Shown: positions 1-11,012 of the stretch, in pieces
Position numbering within the stretch: position 1 is the stretch's first letter
How the letters are laid out: each line of letters begins with the position of its first letter
Source of the DNA: Panagrolaimus kolymaensis
Taxonomy: Eukaryota; Nematoda; Chromadorea; Rhabditida; Panagrolaimidae
Assembly: GCA_028622995.1 (NCBI GenBank)
Contig: JAJQJQ010000009.1
Span: 4,898,001-4,962,000, forward strand
DNA length: 64,000 nucleotides
Reading direction: 5' to 3'
Made by a program: the position numbers and the translations under genes
Notes under the pieces: model-generated
The model's input: only the letters and a program-made list of their open reading frames with translations
Told to the model about the DNA's origin: nothing
Database searches by the model: none

Positions 1-504
1 TTTTTGGCAAAAGAGACACTTTTTCAAAAAAGTGCGAAATTTAGCACTGTCCTAAAACTTTTTAAATATCGGCGTCTTATATGGTTCATTTGAGGTTTTT
101 ATTAGCTTTTTTATACCATGGCAGAAAAAAAAAATAAGTAGGCGGAGGTAAAAAAAATTATAAACATGGGTCTAAATGGTCGAAAAAAATAAATAAGAAC
201 AGCTTGTTTGATCGTCTGCAATAATAAAGAATCGAGGGTCGATGGTTTCAGGACGACGCTGACGTAGCTTATATGTATGTATTTTAGACTCAAGTTCATT
301 TTTATCACGAGTTAGTTGAAAGCCAATTTTTTTTATGAATAATCGAAAGCATGCATCAAGGATGCTTATTTTTAAAAATTGCATTAACAAAATCAAAGCA
401 TGAGTTAAAAATTAGGCAGTCACTTTAGAATTAATTCAGTAAGCGATGATCTTTTATGCAAAAAGATGAGTGTTTTTAATATTTTAAAAAAGCCTAAAAA
501 AATT
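1..504. other. Non-coding AT-rich sequence
   Basis: No coding exon is convincing. The stretch is A/T-run rich. The only notable structure is the element-like terminus near position 72, listed separately. Confidence 0.5.
62..83 (+). repeat. Terminus resembling the end of the foldback element at 52.78 kb
   Basis: GCGTCTTATATG at 72-83 is identical to the right end of the foldback element (52771-52782). It is preceded by a T/A-rich stretch broadly like the element's subterminal sequence. This may be the right end of a second, mostly off-window copy or of a relative. The match is short, so chance is possible. Confidence 0.4.
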
Positions 505-970
505 AAAACTAAATAGGGCAAAAGCCAAAAAAATACATATCGGCAAATAAAACTTAAATGTTTCGAAAATAGTCCTGTCTGAGCCGTGAGAAAATGATCT
601 TTAAAAAAGTGTTATTTCATCTCGTTTTTCTTTGATTTCCAGTGACTGTTTTTTAAAAAAAAATGAGCAAGAAAAACTGCTGTGCACAAAAACAGAGAAA
701 CATAATCAACCGAAATCAAAAAAGTGTTTGTAAATAACTATGAAGCTGATGTTTTTTGGAATGCAGTTTTAATATCGTCGATATGGGTAAAATTTCAGTG
801 GTAAATTAAAAAAAAAAGATCCGTAACTAATGCATCGAAATTTGTTGCTTAAAACTAAAAAGTGTTTATCAATAATCCTTTTTTTCATGTTCAAAACTCA
901 TTTCAAGAACAAAAACCAATACGTATTTCTGAGAGGAGACTTGCTTCTTCACAATCCTTCAAATCTTTTT
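505..970 (+). repeat. Dispersed direct repeat, copy A
   Basis: This stretch matches 3425-3930 in the same orientation. The first ~320 bp are alignable but diverged, with indels. The last ~140 bp (about 830-970) are almost identical to copy B. The conserved core is open in one frame in both copies (a basic, hydrophobic peptide starting MHRNLLLKTKK), but no protein family is recognisable. The family and the cause of the uneven conservation are unknown. Confidence 0.7.
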
Positions 971-1594
971 TTAAATAAGTTTTTTGAGTATTTATTCAAA
1001 GATATTTATTTCATTTTTCTAAGTGATAACAAGAAAAAAGAGAAATAAAAATTGGGGAAATCCAATAACCCAAAAGCTTTTTCCTGGAAAATACCACCTT
1101 TTTTTCTGTAATTCAAGTACCAAAATTTTGTAAATTTTTGGAATGAGTTTGTTGCATAATTTTGACAGTATTTAACCCAAGTGTCATGTGTGAAAAAGTT
1201 GCGTAATTATGCTACCAAGAAATAATCTTTTTAAATAATTTGTCGAATCATAATTAATCGAATCAAAGGATTATCATTGAGGGATTTACCTTTCTTAAAG
1301 TGCTTTTAAAATTTTTATATGCCACATGCCCTTTCATTTGTTTAATAAATAGCTGTCTTTATTTAGTATATTTTTATTTTTAAAATGTTCATTTTTTAGT
1401 AATCAATTTTTTGTTGTTGAAAGAATTAATAAAAAGAATTATAACAATGTTGCTTATAAAATATAAATAATAAATGCAAAAAAGAGACAAGTTTCATTGC
1501 TATATTTAAACTTTTATTCACTTTAAAACATTTTTGTTCTGTTTAGCATCGGTTGCCATTACAACGTGCATATTTACTTTCCACATTTTTGACA
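971..1594. other. Non-coding AT-rich sequence
   Basis: Homopolymer-rich sequence between repeat copy A and a possible small minus-strand gene. I see no exon or RNA gene. Confidence 0.5.
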
Positions 1595-1815
1595 CTATTC
1601 TTTCGCAATTTGCTTAAATTTTTCTCGATCTTCCTTGTAAACTTCAGCTATGTCAAAATTTGTGGGACATGCAAAGTTTGGCTAAGATAAAGGGAATCGA
1701 AAACTTTCAATAACTAAAAGCAATAGTTTTTTTTATAAAGTTGTATCCTTAAAAATACGTGGAAAACAAAACATGCTTGTTTCCACCGAAGCTCCAGAAA
1801 TAAAGGTAAATCCAT
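1595..1815 (-). CDS. Possible two-exon small gene or gene remnant
   Basis: On the minus strand, exon 1759-1815 (ATG at 1815-1813, 19 codons) and exon 1595-1681 (28 codons and stop) join in phase across a GT...TTATCTTAG intron of 77 bp, giving about 47 residues. The second exon looks coding (charged and amphipathic, FKQIAKE at the C-terminus), but no family is recognised. Part of the first exon coincides with an imperfect ~10 bp hairpin (1759-1786), which weakens the coding case. It could be the tail of a decayed gene. Confidence 0.25.
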
Positions 1816-1904
1816 AACAAAAAAATATTAGAAAAATGCATGTTTGCAAAGTGCTGAAAATTAAAGAGAAAATTTGCATGAAAAAAGAATGATGCTTGAT
1901 TTTC

Positions 1905-1912
1905 ATATATAA
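1905..1912 (+). promoter_or_regulatory. TATA-like box upstream of the small Cys-rich gene
   Basis: TATATAAG lies about 90 bp before the ATG at 1998, with a C/T-rich possible start region 25-35 bp downstream. Placement is right for a core promoter of a short-leader gene. Confidence 0.45.
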
Positions 1913-1997
1913 GAAGCAGAATCACTCATCAAATTTTTTACTTTCATTTTTTCGCGTTTCAATTTTGGTCGTCATCGTTGTTCGCTCATCAAATATC

Positions 1998-2586
1998 ATG
2001 AAACTCGTCGTCGCTCTTCTCGCTGCTGCTGTTTTTGCTTCTCATCTGTCGTGCATCTTTTAAAAGATTGAAATACTTCCATGGAAAATGTCCAACTCAA
2101 AAAAAATGTAGAACTTTTACTCCTCCATATAATAAAAGTAAGTTTCTTTTTCATTTTTTAAACCTAAAAACAAACCTTTAAATTTTAGCTCCTGAAGTGA
2201 TTAAAAATTGTACATGTGTTGGTTGGAGCTGTGTAATCGATGAAGTATATTATATGGGAGTTGGATGCGAGAGTGAAGGTGAAGATATGATTTGTAAAGA
2301 TGGCGCCCGAGAATCTTTTGAATTTGTAAATTTTTTAGGAGAATTTCTTAAAACTTTAAAATTCATTATTTAGGAACAACTTCGTGTCAGTGGAGATTGT
2401 GATCCTCTTCTTCCTAAACCAATACATACTACTACAACTACAACAACTACTCCTAAACCAACAACTGAAGAAGCAATGACAACAACTACAAGTGGAACAT
2501 TCGAAACAAAATATGGTGCTTGGAAACTTGCTGGAATGGCTATCATTGGATGCTTCGTTTTCTTCTTTGGTGGTCAACTTTCGTAA
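1998..2586 (+). CDS. Small Cys-rich secreted or membrane-anchored protein with Thr-rich stalk; frame break in exon 1
   Basis: Exons 1998-2137, 2189-2325 and 2374-2586 have good splice signals. The ATG opens a typical signal peptide (MKLVVALLAAAVFASHLSC), but that frame stops after 21 codons. The downstream Cys-rich frame of the same exon is offset by +1. From about 2039 onward the protein reads through: about nine cysteines including a CTC motif, then a Thr/Pro-rich stalk, then a C-terminal hydrophobic segment (about 16 residues) ending GGQLS, compatible with a GPI signal or a TM anchor. A 1-base indel, an assembly error or pseudogenisation would explain the break. Excluding 16 bp between TC and A (GTGCATCTTTTAAAAG) would also restore frame but is too short for a normal intron. 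No family recognised. A TATA-like box lies upstream. Confidence 0.6.
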
Positions 2587-3424
2587 AAATCGCTCATTCT
2601 CTTGGTGTTGCTTCATGTCAATGTTTTCTTCTTTAAAATACTTGTATGTAATAATAATAATAAATAATGTTTTAATATTTTTATCCTGTGTTTTTGATGA
2701 CAAACTGATATGTTATAAAAGGCAAAGAAAATCAAAATGAATGCCGCCGCTTAAGTTTCGGGAAGCTTTGGTTGTTTTGCTTCATTTTCGGCTTCAATAG
2801 AAACTTAAAATAAAGATGAAGGGGAAAAAAGGATTTATTTAATAGTGATAGTTATACTTTAATTATTCCCTATTATGATGATCGAGTTGACTGTCAAGAA
2901 AATTTTCCCAGTTATTTAGCAACATTGAATTATTATGGTTTTAAATAGCAAGTCCATCATTACTAGATTATTTAATAAGTTGATTCTAAGTTTAAAATAA
3001 AGTGATAATTTTTTGGGTGATAAACTAAAACTTTCATCCCATGTTTGTGATAAAGTATGAAACAATAATTTTAAAACGTTCCTCCAAAATGAATAATTTA
3101 CGAACCGAAAGGATTTTATACCAAAAATATTTGCAAGAAAAATAAAGTTTTATCAAAACTTTGTTCGCGGGTTTTTCACAAATATATGAAATTATAGAAT
3201 TTGGAAAAGAAAAACATTGATTTAATGCATTCTTTAAAAAGAATTTTTCAAATTCATATTATTATGAAAGCTACTGAAAGGCAAATCAACCTTTTCCATT
3301 TTTTCTTTAAAAAATTAACGGAAAAAAGATAAGATGCATAGGAAAGCCAAATAAGAGATTTTATTCAAAAAATCAATTAAAACTTAAGAAACAGTAAACA
3401 CAGATGTGCACCGCGCCTAAAAAC
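2587..3424. other. Non-coding sequence between the Cys-rich gene and repeat copy B
   Basis: Contains the 3'UTR of the Cys-rich gene with several AATAAT/AATAAA-like signals just after the stop, then AT-rich sequence with no credible exon. Confidence 0.5.
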
Positions 3425-3930
3425 AAATTTAAACTAAATAGGGCAAAAGCCAAAAAAAAAATATCGGCAAAAGTAAACTTTAATTTTGTCGAAAAATAGC
3501 CTTGTCAGAGTCGTGAGAAAATGATCTTTAAAAATTGGCAGATTGTTGTGTCTTTCTTTCTTTGATTTTCAATGTTTTTTTTTACAAAAACAAGAAAAAT
3601 AGATAGAAAACAGCTGCGTACAAAAAAACAGAGAAACATATTCATTCCAAAAAGTATTTGTAAATACCTATGAGCTGGTGTTTTTTTGGAATACAGGTGA
3701 ACATCAATAATATGGATAATTTGTCTATGATCAAAACATTTAATTATTTCATCAGTAATTTAACCGCAAAAAAAGAGAACCTGATGCATCGAAATTTGTT
3801 GCTTAAAACTAAAAAGTGTTTATCAATAATCCTTTTTTTCATGTTCAAAACTCATTTGGAGAACAAAAATCAATACGTATTTCTGAGAGGAGACTTGCTT
3901 CTTCACAATCCTCCATATCTTTTTTTATAA
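3425..3930 (+). repeat. Dispersed direct repeat, copy B
   Basis: Same orientation as copy A at 505-970. The near-identical core is about 3782-3920. The open frame in copy B runs from 3670 (86 codons) and shares the core peptide with copy A, then diverges after the HNP residues. With copy A it flanks the small Cys-rich gene, which could reflect a segmental duplication or two insertions of the same element. Confidence 0.7.
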
Positions 3931-4323
3931 AAAATTTTTGGATTATTTATCCTATTGTAAAATATTTATTTCATTTTTCTAAGTGATTATAGTTTTATTT
4001 TTTAATTGCACCACTCTGTCTTTTCTATTATCGAAAACTTTTTTGCATAAAAATTGTTTCCTTGAAGCATGTTTTGGGTTACTCATAATATTATAAATTT
4101 TCTCACATTCGATCTACACGTGATAAAGTTTAAAAAAAGGTGCAAAGTTCTTTCTTTAGATTTGGCTTTTTAAAATTCGTAATAGCTGACGGCTCGCGCT
4201 TTCAGACAAAGAGTCAGTCTATAGCATATTTTTTTGGATGTTGACACTTTTAGTCTTATGTTTATGGTTCTTTTTTTTCTTTTATTTCTGCTGACTTGTT
4301 TTTTTTTCTATCTGCGGCAATCG
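3931..4323. other. Non-coding sequence upstream of the small gene at 4.44 kb
   Basis: AT-rich sequence leading into a TATA-containing promoter. Nothing else is recognisable. Confidence 0.45.
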
Positions 4324-4330
4324 TATAAAA
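4324..4330 (+). promoter_or_regulatory. TATA box
   Basis: TATAAAA is followed 25-55 bp later by a short 5'UTR exon ending at 4380 and a 5'UTR intron (4381-4429, GT...TTATTCAG). A small GCCG-TTT-CGGC inverted repeat sits just before the donor. The arrangement fits a core promoter for the gene starting at 4438. Confidence 0.5.
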
Positions 4331-4437
4331 ACGAATTGAAATCTCAATTTCAAATCAAAATAAAAGCCGTTTCGGCTCAAGTGATTTTTTAATTTTATTT
4401 TTTTAATTGATTGCGTCCATTTTATTCAGCGGCAGCT

Positions 4438-4727
4438 ATGGCAAATATGCATCGAACTAAAGCTGTTCACGATTGTCTCCATAATCTTGATGAACATGTA
4501 GCTGCTGTTAAGGTTGTAGCTATTACTGTTACTGAAGCCAAAATGAAGAGTAAGTTTTTTTGCATTAAATTTTTATTTTGGATCTAAAACTTTGTAAATT
4601 TTTAGCTGAAATGCTTCAACGAACTTTCTTTTTCATTGGTAAACCCTTCCATATGATCCTCCACCAAAATTACACTCGCCGTGTTCGTCAAAGAAATACA
4701 GTTTCTGAATGCTCTCCAGATGCTTAG
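4438..4727 (+). CDS. Small uncharacterised protein (77 aa)
   Basis: Exons 4438-4549 and 4606-4727 join in phase across a canonical GTAAG...TTTTTAG intron, giving 77 residues. The ATG is 8 bp after a TTATTCAG acceptor, typical of short leaders here. The sequence begins MANMHRTKAVHDCLHNLDEH, is His-rich and basic toward the C-terminus (NYTRRVRQRN), and has no signal peptide or clear membrane segment. I do not recognise a family. A TATA box and a 5'UTR intron make an expressed gene likely. Confidence 0.6.
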
Positions 4728-5787
4728 AATTTTGTTTAATTCAAGTCTTTGTTCCTTTTTTAGCTGAATTTTATGCAAAATTAGAGAAAATAGATTGAAT
4801 CCAAAATTATGAAATGTATTTTTATTTTAACATTCGCGAATGGGCCAAATATTTTTGAGAGAGAAAAAACTTTGCTTCGTTTCCATTTGTTTTTTTATTT
4901 TTTTTATTTATTTTTTGATCTAAATTTGACCCAATGCGGATATTCGAATAGAGACACATTTCTCATAATTTTTTAAAGTAATAAACCGATTATTTTAAGC
5001 TTTTTTATTTATTTTTTATTACTTGTACATAATTTTTTTTTCAATAATTCTTAATAATAAATTTTAAAAGCATTATAAATTTATTCTTTCTTGAAACAAT
5101 TTCTTGTTGCTTTATTCGGTTAAACAAGTTTTCAAAAATAAAGACCATGATTCATACTTTTTTTGCTGGACTTTATCATTATTTTTATCGGTTATCGATT
5201 ATTATTGGCCTCCAGAACGCAAAATGACGTATTTTCCCTTTGCATTTTCTTTCAAGTTCAGTGTCAGTCTCTCTTTTCTTCATCACAAAGAAAATTGCAA
5301 TTCACCCAATTTTTTTACTAAAATCAAAGGCAGAAGAACAACATACGTGTCTGGCAACTTGTCACATTTATGCCAAACATATTTTTATTTTACATTAATT
5401 AGATATTCCATTGTTGGAAGAGAAAAAAAGAGAACAAAAAAAACGCGATAATTCCGGGAGTTTTTTTTTCTATGCAATGTTCTTAAAGCTTAGTTGTCGT
5501 TGGAAGATGAATAAAAATTTATGAACAACTGTGCAGCAAAATTTAGTTAGCTGTTGAGTAAGAAGAATAAAAAAAAGAATAAGTTAAAGTTCGTTAAACT
5601 TTTGTGTGCTTTCTTTCTTTTTTCTTTGTTCAACTTGGCAGTGGATCAACTTTAGTCACACATCTCTCTTTTTTTTCTTATTTCAACAATACTTGAACCT
5701 CAAAAGCAAAAAGCTAGAACTCCACTCAATTTTTTTGTTCAAAAATAAAAAAATCAGCTGTTTTTTCCAATATATTTTTTTTCTTGA
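4728..5787. other. Intergenic sequence before Neuralized
   Basis: T-runs and A-runs with no convincing exon. The only longish open frame (5104-5451) is low-complexity and lacks splice or homology support. Presumably holds the 3'UTR of the small gene and the promoter or 5'UTR of Neuralized. Confidence 0.5.
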
Positions 5788-8283
5788 ATGGGTAATTCTT
5801 CTTCTAATAAACCAGGTGATTTTTTTATCTTGAGTTTTGTTGCTGTTGTTTTATCTTTGTCATCCTTTATTTGTTATTCTTTCTTTTTTTTAAATGAGTG
5901 CTAAGGTGTGTTTTTTTAAAGGTGGAACAACAACCACAACATCAAGTAGCAGTAATCGAACTTTATGCGCTTTTGATGAAACTATTATAAATCGTGGAAC
6001 AATTTCATCTCCAAGGCCATTATTAAAATTGCATACAGTTCATGGCTCAAATATTACTTTAAGCGATGATCGATTGGTTGCTAAACGAAGGCCAAATGTA
6101 TTTTGTAAGGGTTTGGTTTTTAGTGATAGGTAAAATGGAAATATTTTTGGAGGAATTGAAGCTTAATTTAAGATATATTTTAGACCGATAGAAATTGATG
6201 AAATTGTATGCATTCGATTAACGGAAGTATGCAGCAGCTGGTCGGGTGTTTTGAGATTTGGTGTAACCAATGTTGATCCTGCTTCATTTCGAGATATTGA
6301 ACTTCCAAAGTAAATCAATTTTTCTTGGGTTTACTAAACATTCTAATTAAAATTTACAGATTTGCATGCCCTGATTTAACTGCAAAAACTGGATATTGGG
6401 CTAAAGCTTTAGCAGATAGATATTCCATTCAAGGGTCAATACTTCATTTTTATTTAAGTTCATCAGGAATATTATATCTTGGTTGCAATGGATATAGTCG
6501 AGGAACATATTTACATGAAATCGATGTTACTAAACCACTTTGGGTTATGATGGATATTTATGGAAAATCTGTGGCTGTTGAATTTTTGAGTAAACTTTTA
6601 AATTTGCCAGAATATATATTTTTATTATTTACTTTTTTTAAGGCGAAATAAACGATCGAACTCGAGCTATTGCGACTGCAATAGAAGAGAAGAGGCATCC
6701 TACATCCTCTCTTCAAGAAATTTCATCCGCTGCTGCATCAGCGGCGATAGCAACTCTTCCTTCAGCACCACCTCCACCAATTCCTGCTCCTCCTATAACT
6801 TCTTCGAACAACGCTACTTCTTCACCTCGACCCGAAGGAGTTACATATCGATTTCATGTTATGATGGGAATCAATGCTTTGCGAGTATCTGAATGGGAAG
6901 TTGCACGAAAAGATAATGAATTTGATCGAGGTTATTGTTTCCTTGAACGACCGATAAGGATTGATGAAGTTATTAGCATTAAAGTAAGCATTAGTTTTTA
7001 CCTTTTTTAAATTAAATTTTAACGATTTCAAGGTTATGGAAACTGAAACAGCATTCCATGGAAGTATGGCATTCGGATTGACGAATTGTAATCCACGAAC
7101 TTTACGACCCACTCAACTTCCAGCAGATTGTGATGATTTACTTGAACGTCCAGAATATTGGGTTGTAATCAAAGATGTTGCAGCATTGCCAGACCGCGGA
7201 GATATTCTATCATTTTGTTTAAAAGAAGATGGAAGACTTTTATTTGCTAAAAACCGAGGGTTTCCTCGTCCCATTATGTATATGGATACTTCCGTGGAAT
7301 TATGGCCATTTTTCGATGTTTTTGGACGAACTAAACGCATTCAATTAACCAAACCTCAAAGATTGAATACTTTATCAGAGGATTCAGAAGATAGTCGAGA
7401 ATCGTCTAGCGAACCTCCAGCAAGGCCTCCACCACCGAGACTTTCATTAAACTTAAATTCATCATTGCGTGATTCAAGTGAATATCTTTCAACTTTGGGA
7501 AGGACTTCCAATCATGAAGATAGCTTGAGTCCATTGCCGCCATATCCATTTTCTATGATTGATAGAAATTCGCCCAGAACATTTTCGTCTCAAACAAGAG
7601 AATCAAATTCAGCTGCTTCTTTATTTAATTTGAATAACGATTCTCCTTCTTCATCTTCGAATAATTTTTCAAGCCTTTTACATGCAGATACCGCTCCACC
7701 ACGATACACTTTACCAACCGCGACGACACCAAGGCAGCCATCACCTGAAGCACCACGATTTTATTCACCCCGATTAATTTTGGCATCACCAAGACAGCCA
7801 TCGTCGGAGATAGAATCATCTATTTCCCGAACAAGAGAAACGTTAAATGGAGCTCAAGCATCTTTGGATAATGCACAAAATATTATTTTACGTAATTTAG
7901 CTTCCCTTTATGTTGCACCTAGATCAGCTGTATCAGCTCCACAATTGCCAATTCCACAAATTCCTCCTCGAAGTGTTTCATCGTTGCCATCGATAACTTC
8001 TCCTCGCCATGGTTCTCCAGCTCTTACCACTCCTACTTCTCCACCCGCCTCAGCTGCTACTCCAATATTAATTTCAAATCAGCGTGAAAAATCTCCAAGT
8101 CTTGGATCACCACAATCAAGCGAATGTGTTATATGTTTTTCTAATTCTATTAATGCTGCTGTATATCGTTGCGGTCATGTATGTATGTGTTTATCATGCG
8201 CTCGACAATTGATGTCGAATTTGGGTAAATGTCCTATGTGTCGACAATCCATTCAAGATGTTGTACAATTATTTTTTTCATAA
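5788..8283 (+). CDS. neurl1: Neuralized-type E3 ubiquitin ligase (two NHR domains plus RING)
   Basis: Exons 5788-5815, 5922-6129, 6184-6309, 6360-6589, 6643-6983 and 7033-8283 join in phase to 727 residues. The N-terminus MGNSSSNKP fits an N-myristoylation site, as in Neuralized proteins. NHR1 spans roughly residues 35-200 (WSGVLRFGVTNVDP, FACPDL, YWAKAL) and NHR2 roughly 255-400 (MAFGLTNCNP, DDLLERPEYWVV). A Ser/Pro-rich linker of about 250 residues follows. The C-terminus is a C3HC4 RING (ECVICF, RCGHVCMC, CPMCRQ). Family members ubiquitinate Notch ligands at the membrane and promote their endocytosis, and NHR domains bind ligand tails. All RING cysteines and the histidine are present, so the protein looks functional. 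The ortholog call is strong; the precise subtype is inferred. Confidence 0.93.
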
Positions 8284-9378
8284 TATTTTTTTGCTTAAAA
8301 CCATTTTTAAAGTTAAGTCCTAAAAATTTAATATGTGCTTTTTTAATAATATTTTTTTCTCATTAATGTTAAAATTACGGTTAAAACAATAAAAAGGAAG
8401 ATATTACTTTTGGAAGCTTTAAAAAAGACATAAACACTACAAATTGATAAAATCCCGAAAATCAAAACAAAGCAAAACAAAAAACTTTTAAAGAAAAAAA
8501 AAGAAAAAAGTTTTACTGATGGCAATTACTGTCGCATAAATTTTCCAAATGTGCAATTAAATCTGCGACATTTTTTTCTTCCGATAAAATAAATGTCATA
8601 GAGACAAGACAACAAACGACAAAGCATCAAAGTGCCTACTACTAACTCATCAGAAGTTAACCCACCAGCTGGTGGACACTTGAAAAAAAAAGAGGCCATG
8701 GGAGGATGAGATAGGCAAAAGCAACAAAAAAAGAGAAAAAGTCATTTTCATTTTGGTGATTTTTTTATTCTTGAATGATCTGGGCGCAACTTAACTTAAC
8801 TTTTTTTCTCTCTTTTGGTGTGAGTCAATCACTTTGCAATTTATTTATTTGGATTCTTTGAAAACTAAAGTAATTTGTTCTCATTTTATATTTAAAGCTT
8901 AAACTTTGCTTAGATCGAAACGAATATTGTTTTTTTTATTGTTTTAAAATCCCGTCTGGTGATCGTTCGTTGCTTGTCTTATTTTTTTAAAGCTGCAATT
9001 TTTTTTGTTTCTGCGCAAATTTTCCCATCACATTGCATAGTTATCGAAATCACCAGCTGCCGAAAAAAAAAACACCACTCAAATTTTTTTTACTGTGCAC
9101 GTTGTTTTTTTTATTCATCAATATCCGTTCTTACGTTCTATCCTATTTTTGAAGAAAAAAATAATAATAAACAAAAACAATATTCTTTTTTCTTCAAATA
9201 ATTTTACAAAAAAAAATTGTTAATCAGGGAAATTAGTAAATCGTGTAATTTTTGATCTTTTTCAACACCATTTTTTCGAAGTCCTATGAAATCTTTTTTT
9301 TTTCTTCGTTTTTTACTTTTTAGCTTTTTTTGTAATTAGTTTATTCGGAAATATTTTTATTTTTAGAAATATTTAAAA
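8284..9378. other. Intergenic sequence between Neuralized and the homeobox gene
   Basis: 3'UTR of Neuralized followed by AT-rich sequence with scattered CAGCTG/CACCAGC words. The last bases (TTATTTTTAG) form an acceptor 14 bp before the homeobox ATG. No other gene seen. Confidence 0.5.
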
Positions 9379-10232
9379 ATGCGATCTCGCCAACGCACTC
9401 ATTTCACAGATTATCAAACTCGTATATTGGAAGAAAGATTTACTCATTGCCATTATCCAAATAGTGATGTAAAGAAGGAGCTTGCAGCTGAATTGGGATT
9501 GCTTGAAAATCGAATCACTGTAAACTTTAAAATATTTTTTTTATTTTAATTATCAATCTTTTTTGTTTATAGGTTTGGTTTCAAAATCGACGAGCTAAGA
9601 AGCGTCGCCACGTAAAGAAAGAAAATGAAAGCAGTGTTGGATTTCGAAATGGATTGATGATTCCTTCGACTTTAAGCAGAATGTTAGCCCCTTTAAATTT
9701 GCCACTTGTCAGCAACAAAATTGAACCGAATTTGAGTCTGACAGGAGGAGATATTGAAAGCAGCAGCAGCGGTAATTTTTCTTGGTATTCAAACAATGAA
9801 GAATCATCAACGATGAATGATTGGAAATTTTCTGAAATTAAAAACAACGAACAACATTCAGATCCTAATTATTTTGATGCCAAATACAAAAGAAACAACA
9901 GCAAAGAATATTATTCAAATTTAAACAACAAAAAATCTGATCGAATATTTAATAATAATTTATACTGTAATGGCAGCGAAGAATCAATATCTCGACAACC
10001 AACTAATGGCGTTCAAACTTCTTGGAGTCCAACAACATTTTACAATATTTCTTCAAATGTGAGTGATCCCATTCCAGCGAATTCCCCTAATTTTACACCA
10101 TATTCCGTTGCCCAACAATCTTATATTCATCCTAATTTTGTTAATGTCCCTGTAATGTCGAATGCTTTTAACAACTCTGAATCCATCGTCGCTCAAACGC
10201 AAAATTCTTATTTCTTTTATCCCCAAGTTTGA
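9379..10232 (+). CDS. Paired-like homeodomain transcription factor
   Basis: Exons 9379-9519 and 9573-10232 give 266 residues. The homeodomain occupies about residues 2-61: basic N-terminal arm RSRQRTHFTDYQ, helix 2 DVKKELAAELGL, and helix 3 VWFQNRRAKKRR with Gln at position 50 and the invariant W48, F49, N51 and R53. The intron splits helix 3 just before VWF, a common position in this class. The rest is Ser/Asn-rich with no second domain. The homeodomain begins almost at the start Met, so an upstream exon may be missing; however, a TTTTAG acceptor 14 bp before the ATG supports this start. It is nuclear and DNA-binding by family. I assign paired-like, not a named ortholog. Confidence 0.85.
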
Positions 10233-11012
10233 AAGTAGATATTTAAAAGCAAAAAGTTATTTAAAATTCACACTTTAACTTACCCTTTTTTGCATTCAAT
10301 CAAATAATTTTTTATGCAAAGATAATTGTTGATGCTTTTTAAAATTTAATCACCAGTTTTTTACTTTTAAATTGTATTTTATTGAAAAAAAGTATTTCTG
10401 TTGTTTTTTTTAAATCGTTTTTACTTTACTAAAGCCTTTCATAAACGAAGAAATAAAAAAATAAATTTATTAAAATAAAGAATTTTTATATATCAAACAA
10501 AAAACAACAAACACGATTTGCGCCATAAAATAAAAATTTGGTTAAGAGAAATAATAAAAATAAAGCATGAAAAAAAGACACATTTTTTGCGTGGTTTAAA
10601 AAGAGAGAGAACGAACAACATTCATTTGGCAACAAAGGAATCTTTTTTGTGGAAAAAAAAAATAGAATAAGATAAAATAAAAAACAATTAACCATATAAT
10701 TTTTTTGAAAAGAAAAAAAGTAAAAAAACAACGACGAAAAACTTTTCCTTGTTTTGTTTGTGGAATGAAAAGTTTGGTTTTTACATATTCACCAGTTATT
10801 TTAGTTTTTTTTGTTGTTGTTAAATCATTCATTTATGCATGGAAGATTTTTAAATATTTTAAATACTACTTTTTTTCTTTCTTTCAAAAATGAAAGTACT
10901 CAAGAAAAATGCATTTTTTAAAGCCTTTAAGATTTTATATAATAAAAATTTGAGATAGTTAAATTTGAAAGAAAAAAAAATCAACAAAATTAGTTTTTTG
11001 GGAATAAATTTT
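10233..11012. other. Convergent intergenic region (homeobox / GPCR 3' ends)
   Basis: Contains both 3'UTRs, with AATAAA-like signals on both strands. No further coding potential is credible. Confidence 0.55.

Noticed and set aside
2050..2065. 16 bp mini-intron restoring frame in the Cys-rich gene
   Set aside because: Animal introns this short are not known; an indel is simpler. Kept only as a remark.
5104..5451. 115-codon ORF upstream of Neuralized
   Set aside because: No conserved motif, Phe/Ser-rich from T-runs, and not phase-compatible with Neuralized exons.
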